Below are positions 25,722 through 34,871 of a DNA stretch of 61,308 nucleotides, in pieces; positions within the stretch are counted from its first letter, which is position 1, and each line of letters opens with the position of its first letter. A program made the position numbers and the translations under genes. Under the pieces are notes generated by a model. It made no database searches and had not been told where the DNA came from. It worked only from the letters and a program-made list of their open reading frames with translations. This DNA is from Eubacteriales bacterium (lineage in GTDB: Bacteria > Bacillota > Clostridia > Lachnospirales > Lachnospiraceae): contig JAUNGJ010000009.1 in assembly GCA_030524585.1 (NCBI GenBank), forward strand, positions 1-61,308, read 5' to 3'.

Positions 25722-27014
25722 ATGACAATTTTGATTAAAAATGGCCATGTATTGGACCCTTTGACCGGCAGGGACGGAACCTGTGACGTGCTGGTAGAGG
25801 GCGAGCGGATTACCAGAGTGGAGGAAAATCTTTCGGAAGAAGCAGAAAAGGTGATTGATGCCACAGGATGCTATGTAATGCCGGGATTTATTGATCTGCA
25901 TGTGCATTTCAGAGATCCGGGATTGGAATACAAAGAGACGCTGACTACCGGAGGCAGGGCAGCGGTCAGAGGCGGAGTGACTTCCGTGTGCGCGATGCCG
26001 AATACCAAGCCGATTATTGACAATGGAGTGAAAGTGACCGAGGTACAGAACCGTGCAAAAAAAGAGTCCCTGACCAATGTATATCAGCTTGGCTCCGTAA
26101 CCATTGGCGAGATGGGCGAGGAGCTGTCGGATATCCGGGGAATGGCGAAATCCGGCTGTATCGGTATCAGTGAGGATGGCAAGTCGGTGATGAATGCGTC
26201 CCTGTACCGCAGAGGCATGAAGATTGCGAAAGAAGAAGGTATGATCGTATTTGCCCACTGTGAGGACATCACAATGGTGGAAGGCGGCGTCATGAATGCA
26301 GATGCCAAGGCAGAAAGCCTGGGATTAAAGGGAATTACCAATTCTGTGGAGGACGTGATTGTGGCAAGGGATATCCTGCTTGCCAAGGAGACCGGTGTGC
26401 AGCTTCATCTGTGCCACTGTTCTACAGAGGACAGTGTGAAGATGATCCGTGTTGCCAAGGCAGAAGGCCTTCCGGTAACCGGCGAGGTGTGTCCGCATCA
26501 TTTTACAATGACCACCGATGATATTACCGGGGATGACGGCAATTTCAAGATGAATCCGCCCCTTAGAAGCCAGGCGGATGTGGATGCGCTGATTCAGGGA
26601 CTGAAGGATGGAACCATGGATGTGATCTCTACGGATCACGCACCCCATGCGGAGGTGGAGAAGAATCGGAGTATGAAGCTGGCGGCGTTTGGCATTGTGG
26701 GACTTGAGACTTCAGCAGCGCTGACCTATACAGAGCTTGTGGACAAGGGGATCTTAACGCCGATGCAGATGGCGGAGAAGATGAGTTACAATCCGGCGAA
26801 GATATTAGGACTACAGGAAAAAGGTTCTGTGTCAGAGGGAAAGATTGCAGATATTGCGATTTTTGATCCCGGAAAAGAATACACGATTGATAAAGAGACA
26901 TTTTTCTCGAAAGGAAAGAATACACCGTTCCATGGACGTAAGGTGAAAGGCGATGTGGTATGCACCATCGTGGGCGGAAAAGTCGTATACGAAGGAGGAC
27001 AGATCATTGATTAA
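25722..27014 (+). CDS. pyrC: Dihydroorotase
   Basis: Zinc amidohydrolase of 430 residues converting carbamoyl-aspartate to dihydroorotate in UMP synthesis; class I by sequence. Metal ligands are visible in HVHFRDPG, CPHHF and DHAPH, with MPNTKP as a further signature. The ATG at 25722 behind GGGAAAGGA is chosen over an upstream in-frame ATG at 25680. First gene of a four-gene pyrimidine operon; its last 8 bases overlap the TTG start of pyrF. Confidence 0.96.
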   Translation: MTILIKNGHVLDPLTGRDGTCDVLVEGERITRVEENLSEEAEKVIDATGCYVMPGFIDLHVHFRDPGLEYKETLTTGGRAAVRGGVTSVCAMPNTKPIIDNGVKVTEVQNRAKKESLTNVYQLGSVTIGEMGEELSDIRGMAKSGCIGISEDGKSVMNASLYRRGMKIAKEEGMIVFAHCEDITMVEGGVMNADAKAESLGLKGITNSVEDVIVARDILLAKETGVQLHLCHCSTEDSVKMIRVAKAEGLPVTGEVCPHHFTMTTDDITGDDGNFKMNPPLRSQADVDALIQGLKDGTMDVISTDHAPHAEVEKNRSMKLAAFGIVGLETSAALTYTELVDKGILTPMQMAEKMSYNPAKILGLQEKGSVSEGKIADIAIFDPGKEYTIDKETFFSKGKNTPFHGRKVKGDVVCTIVGGKVVYEGGQIID

Positions 27015-27933
27015 CCAGTTAGTATCCAACATTAAGAAGACCGGAGCGCCAATTGTGGTGGGTCTGGATCCGATGTTAAACTATATTCCGGAGCAGATAC
27101 AGAAGAAAGCCTTTGCCGAATACGGCGAGACTCTGGAGGGAGCCGGAGAAGCAATCTGGCAGTTTAATAAAGAGATCGTGGATAAAACCTGCGATCTGAT
27201 TCCGGCAGTAAAGCCGCAGATTGCTATGTATGAGCAGTTTGGCATTCCGGGGCTTGCGGCCTTTCAAAAGACCGTTAAGTACTGTAAGGAGAAAGGCCTG
27301 GTAGTCATTGGGGATATCAAACGGGGCGACATCGGCTCGACTTCTGCAGCTTATGCGGCAGGACATCTGGGCCGGGTACAGGTGGGAAGCAAATCCTACG
27401 TGCCTTTTGACGAAGACTTTGCTACGGTGAATCCTTATCTGGGGTCTGACGGCATAAATCCATTTATTGACGTATGTAAAGAGGAAAAGAAGGGATTGTT
27501 TATTCTGGTTAAAACATCCAATCCGTCCAGCGGAGAATTTCAGGACCGGCTTATCGACGGAAGACCGCTGTACGAGCTGGTCGGCGAGAAGGTTGCAGCC
27601 TGGGGCGAGACCTGTATGGGGGATGAGTACAGCTATATCGGTGCAGTAGTGGGAGCGACCTATCCGGAGATGGGAAAGGTGCTTCGTAAAATTATGCCGA
27701 AAGCATACATTTTAGTGCCGGGTTATGGCGCTCAGGGAGGAAAGGGTAAAGATCTGGTTCATTTCTTTAATGAGGATGGACTTGGCGCGATCGTAAATTC
27801 CTCCCGTGGAATTATAGCCGCATATAGGCAGGAGAAATACGCGCAGTATGGTGCGGAGCATTTTGGTGAGGCTTCCAGAGCGGCAGTGGAGGATATGATT
27901 GCAGATATCAGAGGAGCACTTGAGACAAGATAA
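27007..27933 (+). CDS. pyrF: Orotidine 5'-phosphate decarboxylase (long type)
   Basis: Last enzyme of UMP synthesis, 308 residues, the longer PyrF form. Active-site D-x-K-x-x-D is visible in GDIKRGDIGST. The start is taken as TTG at 27007, with AGGAGG at 26993-26998 ideally placed eight bases away. Upstream in-frame ATG codons lie deep inside pyrC and have no ribosome binding site. Overlap with pyrC implies coupled translation. Confidence 0.94.
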   Translation: MINQLVSNIKKTGAPIVVGLDPMLNYIPEQIQKKAFAEYGETLEGAGEAIWQFNKEIVDKTCDLIPAVKPQIAMYEQFGIPGLAAFQKTVKYCKEKGLVVIGDIKRGDIGSTSAAYAAGHLGRVQVGSKSYVPFDEDFATVNPYLGSDGINPFIDVCKEEKKGLFILVKTSNPSSGEFQDRLIDGRPLYELVGEKVAAWGETCMGDEYSYIGAVVGATYPEMGKVLRKIMPKAYILVPGYGAQGGKGKDLVHFFNEDGLGAIVNSSRGIIAAYRQEKYAQYGAEHFGEASRAAVEDMIADIRGALETR

Positions 27934-27999
27934 ACAGAAATGACAGGGCGGGATGGTTTTAAAAAGCAGACCGCCTTAAGTCTGTAAAGGAGTAAGAAG

Positions 28000-28782
28000 A
28001 TGGCAAAGAAAAAAGAACAGGCGGTTGTCCTGTCTCAGGAACAACTGGCAGATGGAATTTTCAGCATGTGGCTACAAACAGAGGCGGCTTTGGCGGCTGT
28101 GCCGGGACAGTTTCTGTCCATGTACACCAATGATGGCAGTAAGCTGCTTCCGCGGCCGATCAGTATCTGTGAGATTGATAAAGAGAAAAATGCCCTGCGC
28201 ATGGTGTACCGCGTGACCGGCGAACATACCGGAACCAGGCAGTTTTCCCGGATGCAGGCTGGAGATGAGATTCCGGTTATCGGGCCGCTGGGAAATGGTT
28301 TTCCGTTGGAGCGGGCGGCAGGTAAAAAAGCCTTCTTGATCGGAGGCGGAATTGGAGTGCCGCCGATTCTTGAGCTGGCGAAGCAGCTTTCCTGTGCTGA
28401 GAAGCAGATTGTGGTAGGGTATCGGGATGCACATACATTTTTAAAGGAATCCTTTGCCGAAAATGGAAGTCTGTATATCGCTACTGAAGACGGCAGTATT
28501 GGCACCAGGGGAAACGTAATGGACGCCATTCGGGAAAATGGACTAAAAGCAGAGATCATCTATGCCTGTGGACCAACACCGATGCTTCGGGCGATTCAGT
28601 CCTATGCCAGCGAAAACCATATTGAATGCTACATTTCTCTGGAAGAACGGATGGCCTGCGGAATTGGAGCATGTCTTGCCTGTGTATGCCAGAGCAAAGA
28701 AGTAGATCATCACAGCAATGTGCATAATAAGCGCATTTGTAAGGATGGACCGGTATTCTTATCTACGGAGGTGGAAATCTAA
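28000..28782 (+). CDS. pyrK: Dihydroorotate dehydrogenase electron transfer subunit
   Basis: Subunit of 260 residues carrying FAD and a 2Fe-2S cluster that passes electrons from PyrD to NAD+. The FAD motif RPISICE, the NAD lobe GGGIGVPPI and cluster cysteines CGIGACLAC with a last Cys in RICKDGP are present. AAAGGAG precedes the ATG. The stop overlaps the pyrD start (TAATG). Its presence makes the adjacent PyrD the class 1B, NAD-linked type common in anaerobic Firmicutes. Confidence 0.95.
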   Translation: MAKKKEQAVVLSQEQLADGIFSMWLQTEAALAAVPGQFLSMYTNDGSKLLPRPISICEIDKEKNALRMVYRVTGEHTGTRQFSRMQAGDEIPVIGPLGNGFPLERAAGKKAFLIGGGIGVPPILELAKQLSCAEKQIVVGYRDAHTFLKESFAENGSLYIATEDGSIGTRGNVMDAIRENGLKAEIIYACGPTPMLRAIQSYASENHIECYISLEERMACGIGACLACVCQSKEVDHHSNVHNKRICKDGPVFLSTEVEI

Positions 28783-29684
28783 TGGATATGTCAGTAAATA
28801 TTGCAGGAGTGGAATGGAAGAATCCGGTAACAACCGCGTCCGGAACCTTTGGCTCGGGAGCTGAATTTTCGGAGTTTGTAGATTTGAATAAGCTGGGGGC
28901 GGTGACCACCAAGGGGGTAGCGAATGTGCCCTGGCCGGGGAATCCGACGCCCAGGGTGGCGGAAGTATATGGAGGCATGATGAATGCCATCGGTTTGCAG
29001 AATCCGGGGATTGATCTGTTCTGTAAGAGGGATATTCCTTTTCTAAGGCAGTACGACACCAGGATTATTGTAAATGTCTGCGGTAAGTCCACAGAGGACT
29101 ATTGTGAAGTGGTGGAGCGGCTTGCAGATGAAGATGTGGATATGCTGGAAATCAATATTTCCTGCCCCAACGTAAAGGAAGGCGGAATCGCTTTCGGTCA
29201 GAACCCGAAGGCTGCCCAAGAGATTACAAAAGCAGTAAAAAAATATGCCAGACAGCCGGTTATTATGAAGCTCAGTCCTAATGTAACGGACATTGGGGAG
29301 ATGGCAAGAGCCGTGGAAGCAGGGGGAGCGGATGCTATCTCTCTGATCAATACCCTGACCGGTATGAAAATCGATATTCATCGGAAGACCTTTGCCATTG
29401 CCAATAAGACCGGAGGCGTTTCAGGCCCGATCGTACATCCAATTGCAGTGCGCATGGTCTATCAGGCGGCTCAGGCGGTGAAGGTGCCGATTATTGGTAT
29501 GGGCGGTATCTGCTGCGCCGAGGACGCCATTGAAATGATTCTTGCGGGAGCCAGCGCAGTGTCTGTCGGGACAGCAAATTTTCACAATCCGGCTGTTACG
29601 ATGGAGATTGTGGATGGTATTGAGAAATATATGCAGCAACATGGCTTTGCAGATATTGCAGACATGGTAGGAATTGTGCAATAA
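28782..29684 (+). CDS. pyrD: Dihydroorotate dehydrogenase, class 1B catalytic subunit
   Basis: FMN enzyme of 300 residues oxidising dihydroorotate to orotate, working with PyrK. The class 1 catalytic Cys lies in NISCPNVKEGG. TASGTFGSG near the N-terminus and GMGGICCAEDA near the C-terminus (FMN phosphate loop) are typical. Overlaps pyrK by one base. No clear terminator follows before the next gene, 38 bases on. Confidence 0.96.
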   Translation: MDMSVNIAGVEWKNPVTTASGTFGSGAEFSEFVDLNKLGAVTTKGVANVPWPGNPTPRVAEVYGGMMNAIGLQNPGIDLFCKRDIPFLRQYDTRIIVNVCGKSTEDYCEVVERLADEDVDMLEINISCPNVKEGGIAFGQNPKAAQEITKAVKKYARQPVIMKLSPNVTDIGEMARAVEAGGADAISLINTLTGMKIDIHRKTFAIANKTGGVSGPIVHPIAVRMVYQAAQAVKVPIIGMGGICCAEDAIEMILAGASAVSVGTANFHNPAVTMEIVDGIEKYMQQHGFADIADMVGIVQ

Positions 29685-29722
29685 TCAGTTGGGAATATGG
29701 AATGTACAAAGGAGGAGTACAA

Positions 29723-30607
29723 ATGGAGATCAGAGAGGGCTATATGCCATATCTGGAGTACCAGACTTATTACCGCATAGCGGGAAAAAAGACAGGGGAC
29801 AAGAAGCCGTTAGTGCTTCTGCACGGGGGACCGGGGTCTACCCATAATTATTTTGAAGTGTTAGACAGATTGGCAGAGGAGGACGGACGGCAGCTGATTA
29901 TGTACGATCAGCTTGGCTGCGGCAATTCTTATGTAGAGAATCGTCCGGATCTCTGGAATTCCAGGGTCTGGATTGAAGAGCTGATTGCATTAAGAGAGCA
30001 TCTGGGACTAGATGAGATGCATCTGTTAGGACAATCCTGGGGCGGAATGCAGACCCTGGAGTATGTGTGCAATTATAAACCGGAAGGACTAAAGAGTATC
30101 ATTCTTTCCAGTACTCTGCCGGCATCCTGGTTATGGGCCAAGGAGCAGCAGCGGATGATTGAGCAGCTTCCCAAAGAAATGCAGGAAGCGATTGCCAGGG
30201 CAACAGAGTCCGGTGATTACAGCAGCCCGGAGTATCAGGCAGCAGAGGCGGAGTATATGCTGCGCCACTGTGCAGGAGAAGTTCCGGAGGATGCGCCGGA
30301 GTGTCTGAGAAGATCAAAAAGGAGCGGAAGAGAATCCTATGTGGTGGGCTGGGGACCCAATGAATTTACGCCCCTTGGTACACTGAAAGACTACGATGTG
30401 ATCGAGCAGCTTCCGGATATCAGGGAACCGGCGCTGATCATTAATGGGGGAAATGATCTGTGTACACCATATGTTGCTAAATTTATGTATGACCGGATTC
30501 CGAATGCACGGTGGGAACTGTTCCGCACCTGCCGTCATATGTGTTTTGTGGAAGATAACGAGGGATACATAGAGCTTTTGAAGGAATGGCTGAATCAGCA
30601 CGATTAA
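29723..30607 (+). CDS. Proline iminopeptidase-family alpha/beta hydrolase (S33)
   Basis: Cytoplasmic hydrolase of 294 residues expected to remove N-terminal proline from peptides. HGGPG forms the oxyanion region, the nucleophile is in GQSWGG, the acid is probably Asp in GGNDLC and the His in CRHMC. The ATG at 29723 with AAAGGAGGAG is chosen over one at 29702. Amino acid amidase or tripeptidase activity is also possible in this family. Next to an Xaa-Pro aminopeptidase, which supports a role in Pro-peptide use. Confidence 0.88.
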   Translation: MEIREGYMPYLEYQTYYRIAGKKTGDKKPLVLLHGGPGSTHNYFEVLDRLAEEDGRQLIMYDQLGCGNSYVENRPDLWNSRVWIEELIALREHLGLDEMHLLGQSWGGMQTLEYVCNYKPEGLKSIILSSTLPASWLWAKEQQRMIEQLPKEMQEAIARATESGDYSSPEYQAAEAEYMLRHCAGEVPEDAPECLRRSKRSGRESYVVGWGPNEFTPLGTLKDYDVIEQLPDIREPALIINGGNDLCTPYVAKFMYDRIPNARWELFRTCRHMCFVEDNEGYIELLKEWLNQHD

Positions 30608-30665
30608 AGCGGCAATAAATGAAATCAGGCAACAAAATTATGGATGAAAGAGAGAGGTAACAGAA

Positions 30666-32456
30666 ATGAGTATACCAGAAAGATTGTGTGCGCTTCGAAG
30701 CGTTATGGCAGAGAAGGGGATTGATGTTTACATGATTCCGACGGCTGATTTTCATCAGAGTGAATATGTGGGAGATCATTTCAAAGCCAGAGAATATATT
30801 ACCGGATTTGACGGTTCGGCAGGAACGGCTGTGATTACGGAGGAAGAGGCCGGGCTTTGGACTGACGGCAGATATTTTCTGCAGGCGGCGAAACAACTTG
30901 CAGGTACAACGATTGAATTGAGGAAGATGGGAGAACCGGAAGTGCCCACCATTTCTGAGTATCTGGAAAAGACTTTGCCGGAGGGAGGAACCCTTGGCTT
31001 TGACGGAAGGGTGATTTCGGTAAGTGAAGGTCAGGAATACGAAGCAATCGTCGCAGGGAAACATGGAAAAATCCAGTATCAGGAGGATCTGATCGACGCT
31101 GTGTGGGAAGATCGGCCGGAACTTTCCAAAGAGCCGGCATTTGCCCTGGGACTAGAATATACCGGTGAGACTACGGCCAGCAAGCTTGAGAGAATCCGCA
31201 AAGAGATGAAGAAATATGGTGCAGACGCCCATGTACTGACGACACTGGATGACATCTGCTGGACCCTGAATATCCGCGGAAATGATGTAGAGTATTTTCC
31301 GTTGGTGTTAAGCTATGCGGTCATCACGCCGGACAGTATGGAACTCTATATCGATGAAAGTAAACTGAGTGAGGCCCTGAAGGCAGAGCTTGCGAAGGAC
31401 GGGATCTGCTTCCACCCATATAATGATATTTATGAGGATATCAAAAAGTTTGGCGGGGAAACGACCCTTCTGATGGATGATGAAAGATTGAACTATGCGC
31501 TCTACAAGAACATTTCAGAGAGTGTTACGAGGATAAATAAACAAAATCCGGAGATACTGTTTAAAGCGGTCAAGAACGAGGCTGAGGTTGCCAACATCCG
31601 CAAGGCTCAGATCAAGGACAGTGTAGCCCATGTGAGATTTATGAAATGGCTCAAAGAGAATGTGGGTAAAATCCGGATTACTGAGATGAGCGCGTCAGAT
31701 AAGCTGGATGAGTTCCGTGAGCAGATGGGTAATTTCCTGAGCCCAAGCTTTGACCCGATCAGCGCCTACGGGGAGCATGGGGCGATCGTACACTATTCCT
31801 CTTCGCCGGAGACCAATGTGGAATTAAAGAAGGGAGGATTCCTCCTGACCGATACAGGGGCTGGATTTTATGAGGGATCCACAGATATTACCAGAACCTA
31901 TGCGCTGGGAGAAGTGTCTCAGGTGATGAAAGATCACTTTACACTGGTAGCGGTAAGTAACTTAAGCCTTGCAAATGCTAAATTCCGCAAGGGTTCCAGT
32001 GGATTGACGCTGGATTATCTGGCAAGAAGACCGTTCTGGGAGCGGAATCTGGATTATAATCATGGAACCGGACATGGCGTCGGATATCTTTTGAATATTC
32101 ACGAAGGACCAATTGGTTTCCGCTGGAAATACCGCGTCGGCGAGTCCTGGGAGTTCGAGAAGGGCATGGTCATCACCGATGAGCCGGGCATCTATATCGA
32201 AGGCTCTCATGGAATCCGTCTGGAAAATGAGCTTCTGGTATGTGAAGGTGAGAAGAATGAGTATGGTCAGTTCATGTATTTTGATGCCATTACCCTGATT
32301 CCATTTGATCTGGATGCCATCAATCCGGAGATGATGACGGCAGAAGAGAAGAAGCTTCTGAATGATTACCATGAGAAAGTATATGAGACTCTGTGCCCGT
32401 ATCTGGAAGAAGAAGAGCGGGAATGGTTAAAGAAGTATACAAGGCAAGTTATGTAA
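30666..32456 (+). CDS. Xaa-Pro aminopeptidase (M24B), three-domain form
   Basis: Metallopeptidase of 596 residues that removes the N-terminal residue from X-Pro peptides. Two creatinase-like N-terminal domains (about 1-310) precede the pita-bread domain. Metal ligands are visible: Asp in LTDTGAGF and STDITRTY, His in GHGVGYL, Glu in TDEPGIY and Glu in ENELLV. The length matches the long aminopeptidase P form (about 600). GAGAGG precedes the ATG. Complements the preceding iminopeptidase. Confidence 0.95.
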   Translation: MSIPERLCALRSVMAEKGIDVYMIPTADFHQSEYVGDHFKAREYITGFDGSAGTAVITEEEAGLWTDGRYFLQAAKQLAGTTIELRKMGEPEVPTISEYLEKTLPEGGTLGFDGRVISVSEGQEYEAIVAGKHGKIQYQEDLIDAVWEDRPELSKEPAFALGLEYTGETTASKLERIRKEMKKYGADAHVLTTLDDICWTLNIRGNDVEYFPLVLSYAVITPDSMELYIDESKLSEALKAELAKDGICFHPYNDIYEDIKKFGGETTLLMDDERLNYALYKNISESVTRINKQNPEILFKAVKNEAEVANIRKAQIKDSVAHVRFMKWLKENVGKIRITEMSASDKLDEFREQMGNFLSPSFDPISAYGEHGAIVHYSSSPETNVELKKGGFLLTDTGAGFYEGSTDITRTYALGEVSQVMKDHFTLVAVSNLSLANAKFRKGSSGLTLDYLARRPFWERNLDYNHGTGHGVGYLLNIHEGPIGFRWKYRVGESWEFEKGMVITDEPGIYIEGSHGIRLENELLVCEGEKNEYGQFMYFDAITLIPFDLDAINPEMMTAEEKKLLNDYHEKVYETLCPYLEEEEREWLKKYTRQVM

Positions 32457-32521
32457 TTAAAATGCTGCAAAAAGAAGATATAGAAAATATCAATAATAGC
32501 GGTCTTATAGAAAAAAACGAT

Positions 32522-32550
32522 TTCATATATTGAACAAAATTTGCTATAAT
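32522..32550 (+). promoter_or_regulatory. Putative promoter of the rhodanese lipoprotein gene
   Basis: TTCATA (32522-32527), a 17-bp spacer and a perfect TATAAT (32545-32550), about 42 bases before the start codon. Confidence 0.6.
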
Positions 32551-32592
32551 ATGTGAACACAAAAATCACATTTTATTATAAGGGAGAGAGCT

Positions 32593-33696
32593 ATGAAAAA
32601 GAAAGTATTAAGCGTATTGTTGTGTACTGCAATGGTAATGTCTCTTGCTGTTGGCTGTGGTTCTTCAGCAGATGAGAAGGAGACCGAGACCAAGGAAGAG
32701 ACAGCGGAAGAGGAGACAGCAGAGCCGGTAGAGGCTGAGGCTGTAGATCAGAGAACCGTCTATGTAACGCCGGAATGGGTAAAGAGTGTAATCGACGGTA
32801 ATCAGGAAGGCTATGAGGATTACATTATCTGCGAGGTTTCCTACGCTGATGTAGATTCTAGTCCGGATTATAAGGACGGACATCTTCCGGGTGCGATCCA
32901 TGTAGGAGATATTGAAGTAGAGGATGCTACCGGTTCCGAAGAGGGAGCATATAATCTGCTGGCTCCGGAAGAAGTAGAGAAGAACCTGCTTTCTCACGGC
33001 ATTACCAAAGACACAAAGGTTATCATGTACGGACAGGACCCGGCAGGTGTGGGCCGTGTGGCTTATGCATATATCTGGGCAGGTGTTGAGGATGTTAAGA
33101 TTCTCAACGGTGGTATTGACGCATGGAAGGAAGCTGGATATGACCTTGAGACAGAGGCCAATGAAGGCGAAGCAGCAGAGGACTTCGGAACAACTGTTCC
33201 GGCACATCCGGAATACTGGGTATCCATCGAAGATGCGAAAGACAGATTGGAAAATGATGACAACTTCAAGCTTGTCAGCATCCGCAGCGAGGAAGAGTGG
33301 TTAGGCGAGACCAGCGGATACAATTACATGGACAAGGCTGGTGAGCCGGAAGGCGCCGTATGGGGCAAAGGTGCAAAGACAGCATTTGACGTGGCGGATT
33401 TTGTCAATGAAGATGGAACTGTTAAGGATCTGGAAGGCTTGAAGGAAGTATGGGCTGATTGTGATTTTACACTGGACAATCATCTTTCCTTCTACTGTGG
33501 TACAGGCTGGAGAGCAACCGTCCCATTCCTGGTACTCTATGAGAATGGCTATGATAACATCTCTGTTTATGACGGAGGCTGGTATGAGTGGCTGATGCAT
33601 GATGATTATCCGGTACAGGTAGGTGATCCTGCAAGCGATGACTGTGAGCATACAACCGTAGGAGAGCTTCCGACAGGAAAGGCTGCAGAATACTAA
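32593..33696 (+). CDS. Two-domain rhodanese-like lipoprotein (sulfurtransferase)
   Basis: Predicted lipid-anchored extracytoplasmic protein of 367 residues: signal peptide with lipobox LAVGC, a Glu/Thr-rich linker (about residues 24-50), then two rhodanese domains. The first lacks the catalytic Cys (VIMYGQDPAG at the loop). The second has an active-site loop YCGTGWRA with Cys, so it may transfer sulfur from thiosulfate or a similar donor. It has its own promoter and a hairpin follows, separating it from the operon downstream, although the two may be functionally related. Exported location is unusual compared with cytoplasmic thiosulfate sulfurtransferases. Confidence 0.87.
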   Translation: MKKKVLSVLLCTAMVMSLAVGCGSSADEKETETKEETAEEETAEPVEAEAVDQRTVYVTPEWVKSVIDGNQEGYEDYIICEVSYADVDSSPDYKDGHLPGAIHVGDIEVEDATGSEEGAYNLLAPEEVEKNLLSHGITKDTKVIMYGQDPAGVGRVAYAYIWAGVEDVKILNGGIDAWKEAGYDLETEANEGEAAEDFGTTVPAHPEYWVSIEDAKDRLENDDNFKLVSIRSEEEWLGETSGYNYMDKAGEPEGAVWGKGAKTAFDVADFVNEDGTVKDLEGLKEVWADCDFTLDNHLSFYCGTGWRATVPFLVLYENGYDNISVYDGGWYEWLMHDDYPVQVGDPASDDCEHTTVGELPTGKAAEY

Positions 33697-33719
33697 AATA
33701 TAAGAATGAAGAACTGTGT

Positions 33720-33755
33720 AAACGCTGCTGCCTGAAGGCGGCAGCGTTTATTGCT
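33720..33755 (+). terminator. GC-rich hairpin after the rhodanese gene, probable terminator
   Basis: A 13-bp stem (aaacgctgctgcc and ggcggcagcgttt, one wobble pair) with a TGAA tetraloop spans 33720-33749. The T tract after it is weak (tttattgct counting the last stem bases), so read-through into the next operon is likely. Confidence 0.6.
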
Positions 33756-33766
33756 ATGGAGGAAAG

Positions 33767-34192
33767 ATGAAAAGAATTTTGTTTGTATTACTGGATATAC
33801 TGTCGGCCGCATTCCTGATCGGAGGTTATGTGATACAGTATTTCACAAAGAACAAGCTGGGAATGGTAAGATGGGTGAACTTTCAGGAAAGAAAAACCAG
33901 GGAGGCAGTACCTGTTGATATATTGAAATATGCTGCGGTAATCGTGGTACTGCTGCTTGCAGTTATTATTATCAGAGAATTTCTCAAAAAGAGGCTGAAT
34001 CTTGGCAGATTGGACGGGGTAATGGTGGCAGTCATGGTGATACTTGTTGCTGGCTATCTTGGAGCAACGCTGTTTGTTACAATCGAAGTTACACCTGCTT
34101 ATTTTATGGTTCTGCCTATGATTGGAGCGGCAGCGCTATTGCAGGTGATAAGAAGCGGAATTGCGGTTTGGACGTGCAGAGATGAAAAATAA
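33767..34192 (+). CDS. Four-helix membrane protein of unknown function
   Basis: Protein of 141 residues with about four hydrophobic segments (residues 5-25, 50-68, 80-100 and 108-128) and a positively charged loop after the second (EFLKKRLNLGR). I do not recognise a family. It starts 17 bases after the hairpin behind ATGGAGGAAAG, and its end overlaps the next gene by 11 bases. It is therefore the first gene of the nine-gene operon that contains the ArsS-like enzyme. Confidence 0.7.
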   Translation: MKRILFVLLDILSAAFLIGGYVIQYFTKNKLGMVRWVNFQERKTREAVPVDILKYAAVIVVLLLAVIIIREFLKKRLNLGRLDGVMVAVMVILVAGYLGATLFVTIEVTPAYFMVLPMIGAAALLQVIRSGIAVWTCRDEK

Positions 34193-34871
34193 AAAACTAT
34201 GGATATTCATTGGAATCATTCTGGTGATTCTGATTTTAAATCATATATTCGGATGGTCTTCTTATATCGGAGACATGGATAATCTGAAATTTCTTGAGGA
34301 TATGGTACAGAAGAATCTGGCGCTGGCGGTCTGTATCTATATAGCGCTGACGGTAATCGGGTGTGTGGTACTGGCTCTTCCGGGCATAACCTTTGCCGTT
34401 GCCGCTGGGCTTTTATTTGGACCGGTTCTGGGAACTTTCTGCTGTTCGGCTGCAACAACACTGGGAGCAATGCTGGCGTTTGTTGTGGGAAGATTCTTCC
34501 TCAAGGACAGTATCAGGCCGGTGGCGATGAAGAATAAGTATCTGAAGAAATGGCTGTTTGATGAGTCGGGCAGTAATGAAATCTTTATTCTTATGATTAC
34601 CAGGCTCGTGCCGCTGTTCCCATACAATCTTCAGAACTTTGCCTACGGGGTGACAGACATTAAATTTGCCACATATTCAATCTGTTCGCTGATTTTTATG
34701 CTGCCGGGGACTGCGATGTATACGGTGGGAACGGCCGGGCTGGCGGACAAAGAGAACCGGGTGCTTTATATTGGAATCGCCCTGGCGCTGGCGGCTGTGG
34801 TAATGGGAATCGGCGCGTATCTGAAGAAGCATTATGTGCAGGAAGAGCAGGTGATGGCGGATGAAGAATAG
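34182..34871 (+). CDS. TVP38/TMEM64-family membrane protein (copy 1)
   Basis: DedA-superfamily membrane protein of 229 residues. The family core is visible: ALPGITFAVAAGLLFGPVLG, shown in part, then GRFFLKD and MITRLVPLFPYNLQNFAYG. Members are suspected lipid scramblases or transporters. The ATG at 34182 overlaps the preceding gene. TVP38 proteins are recurrent neighbours of ArsS-type genes in other genomes, as I recall, and a second paralogue lies four genes downstream. Confidence 0.87.
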   Translation: MKNKKLWIFIGIILVILILNHIFGWSSYIGDMDNLKFLEDMVQKNLALAVCIYIALTVIGCVVLALPGITFAVAAGLLFGPVLGTFCCSAATTLGAMLAFVVGRFFLKDSIRPVAMKNKYLKKWLFDESGSNEIFILMITRLVPLFPYNLQNFAYGVTDIKFATYSICSLIFMLPGTAMYTVGTAGLADKENRVLYIGIALALAAVVMGIGAYLKKHYVQEEQVMADEE

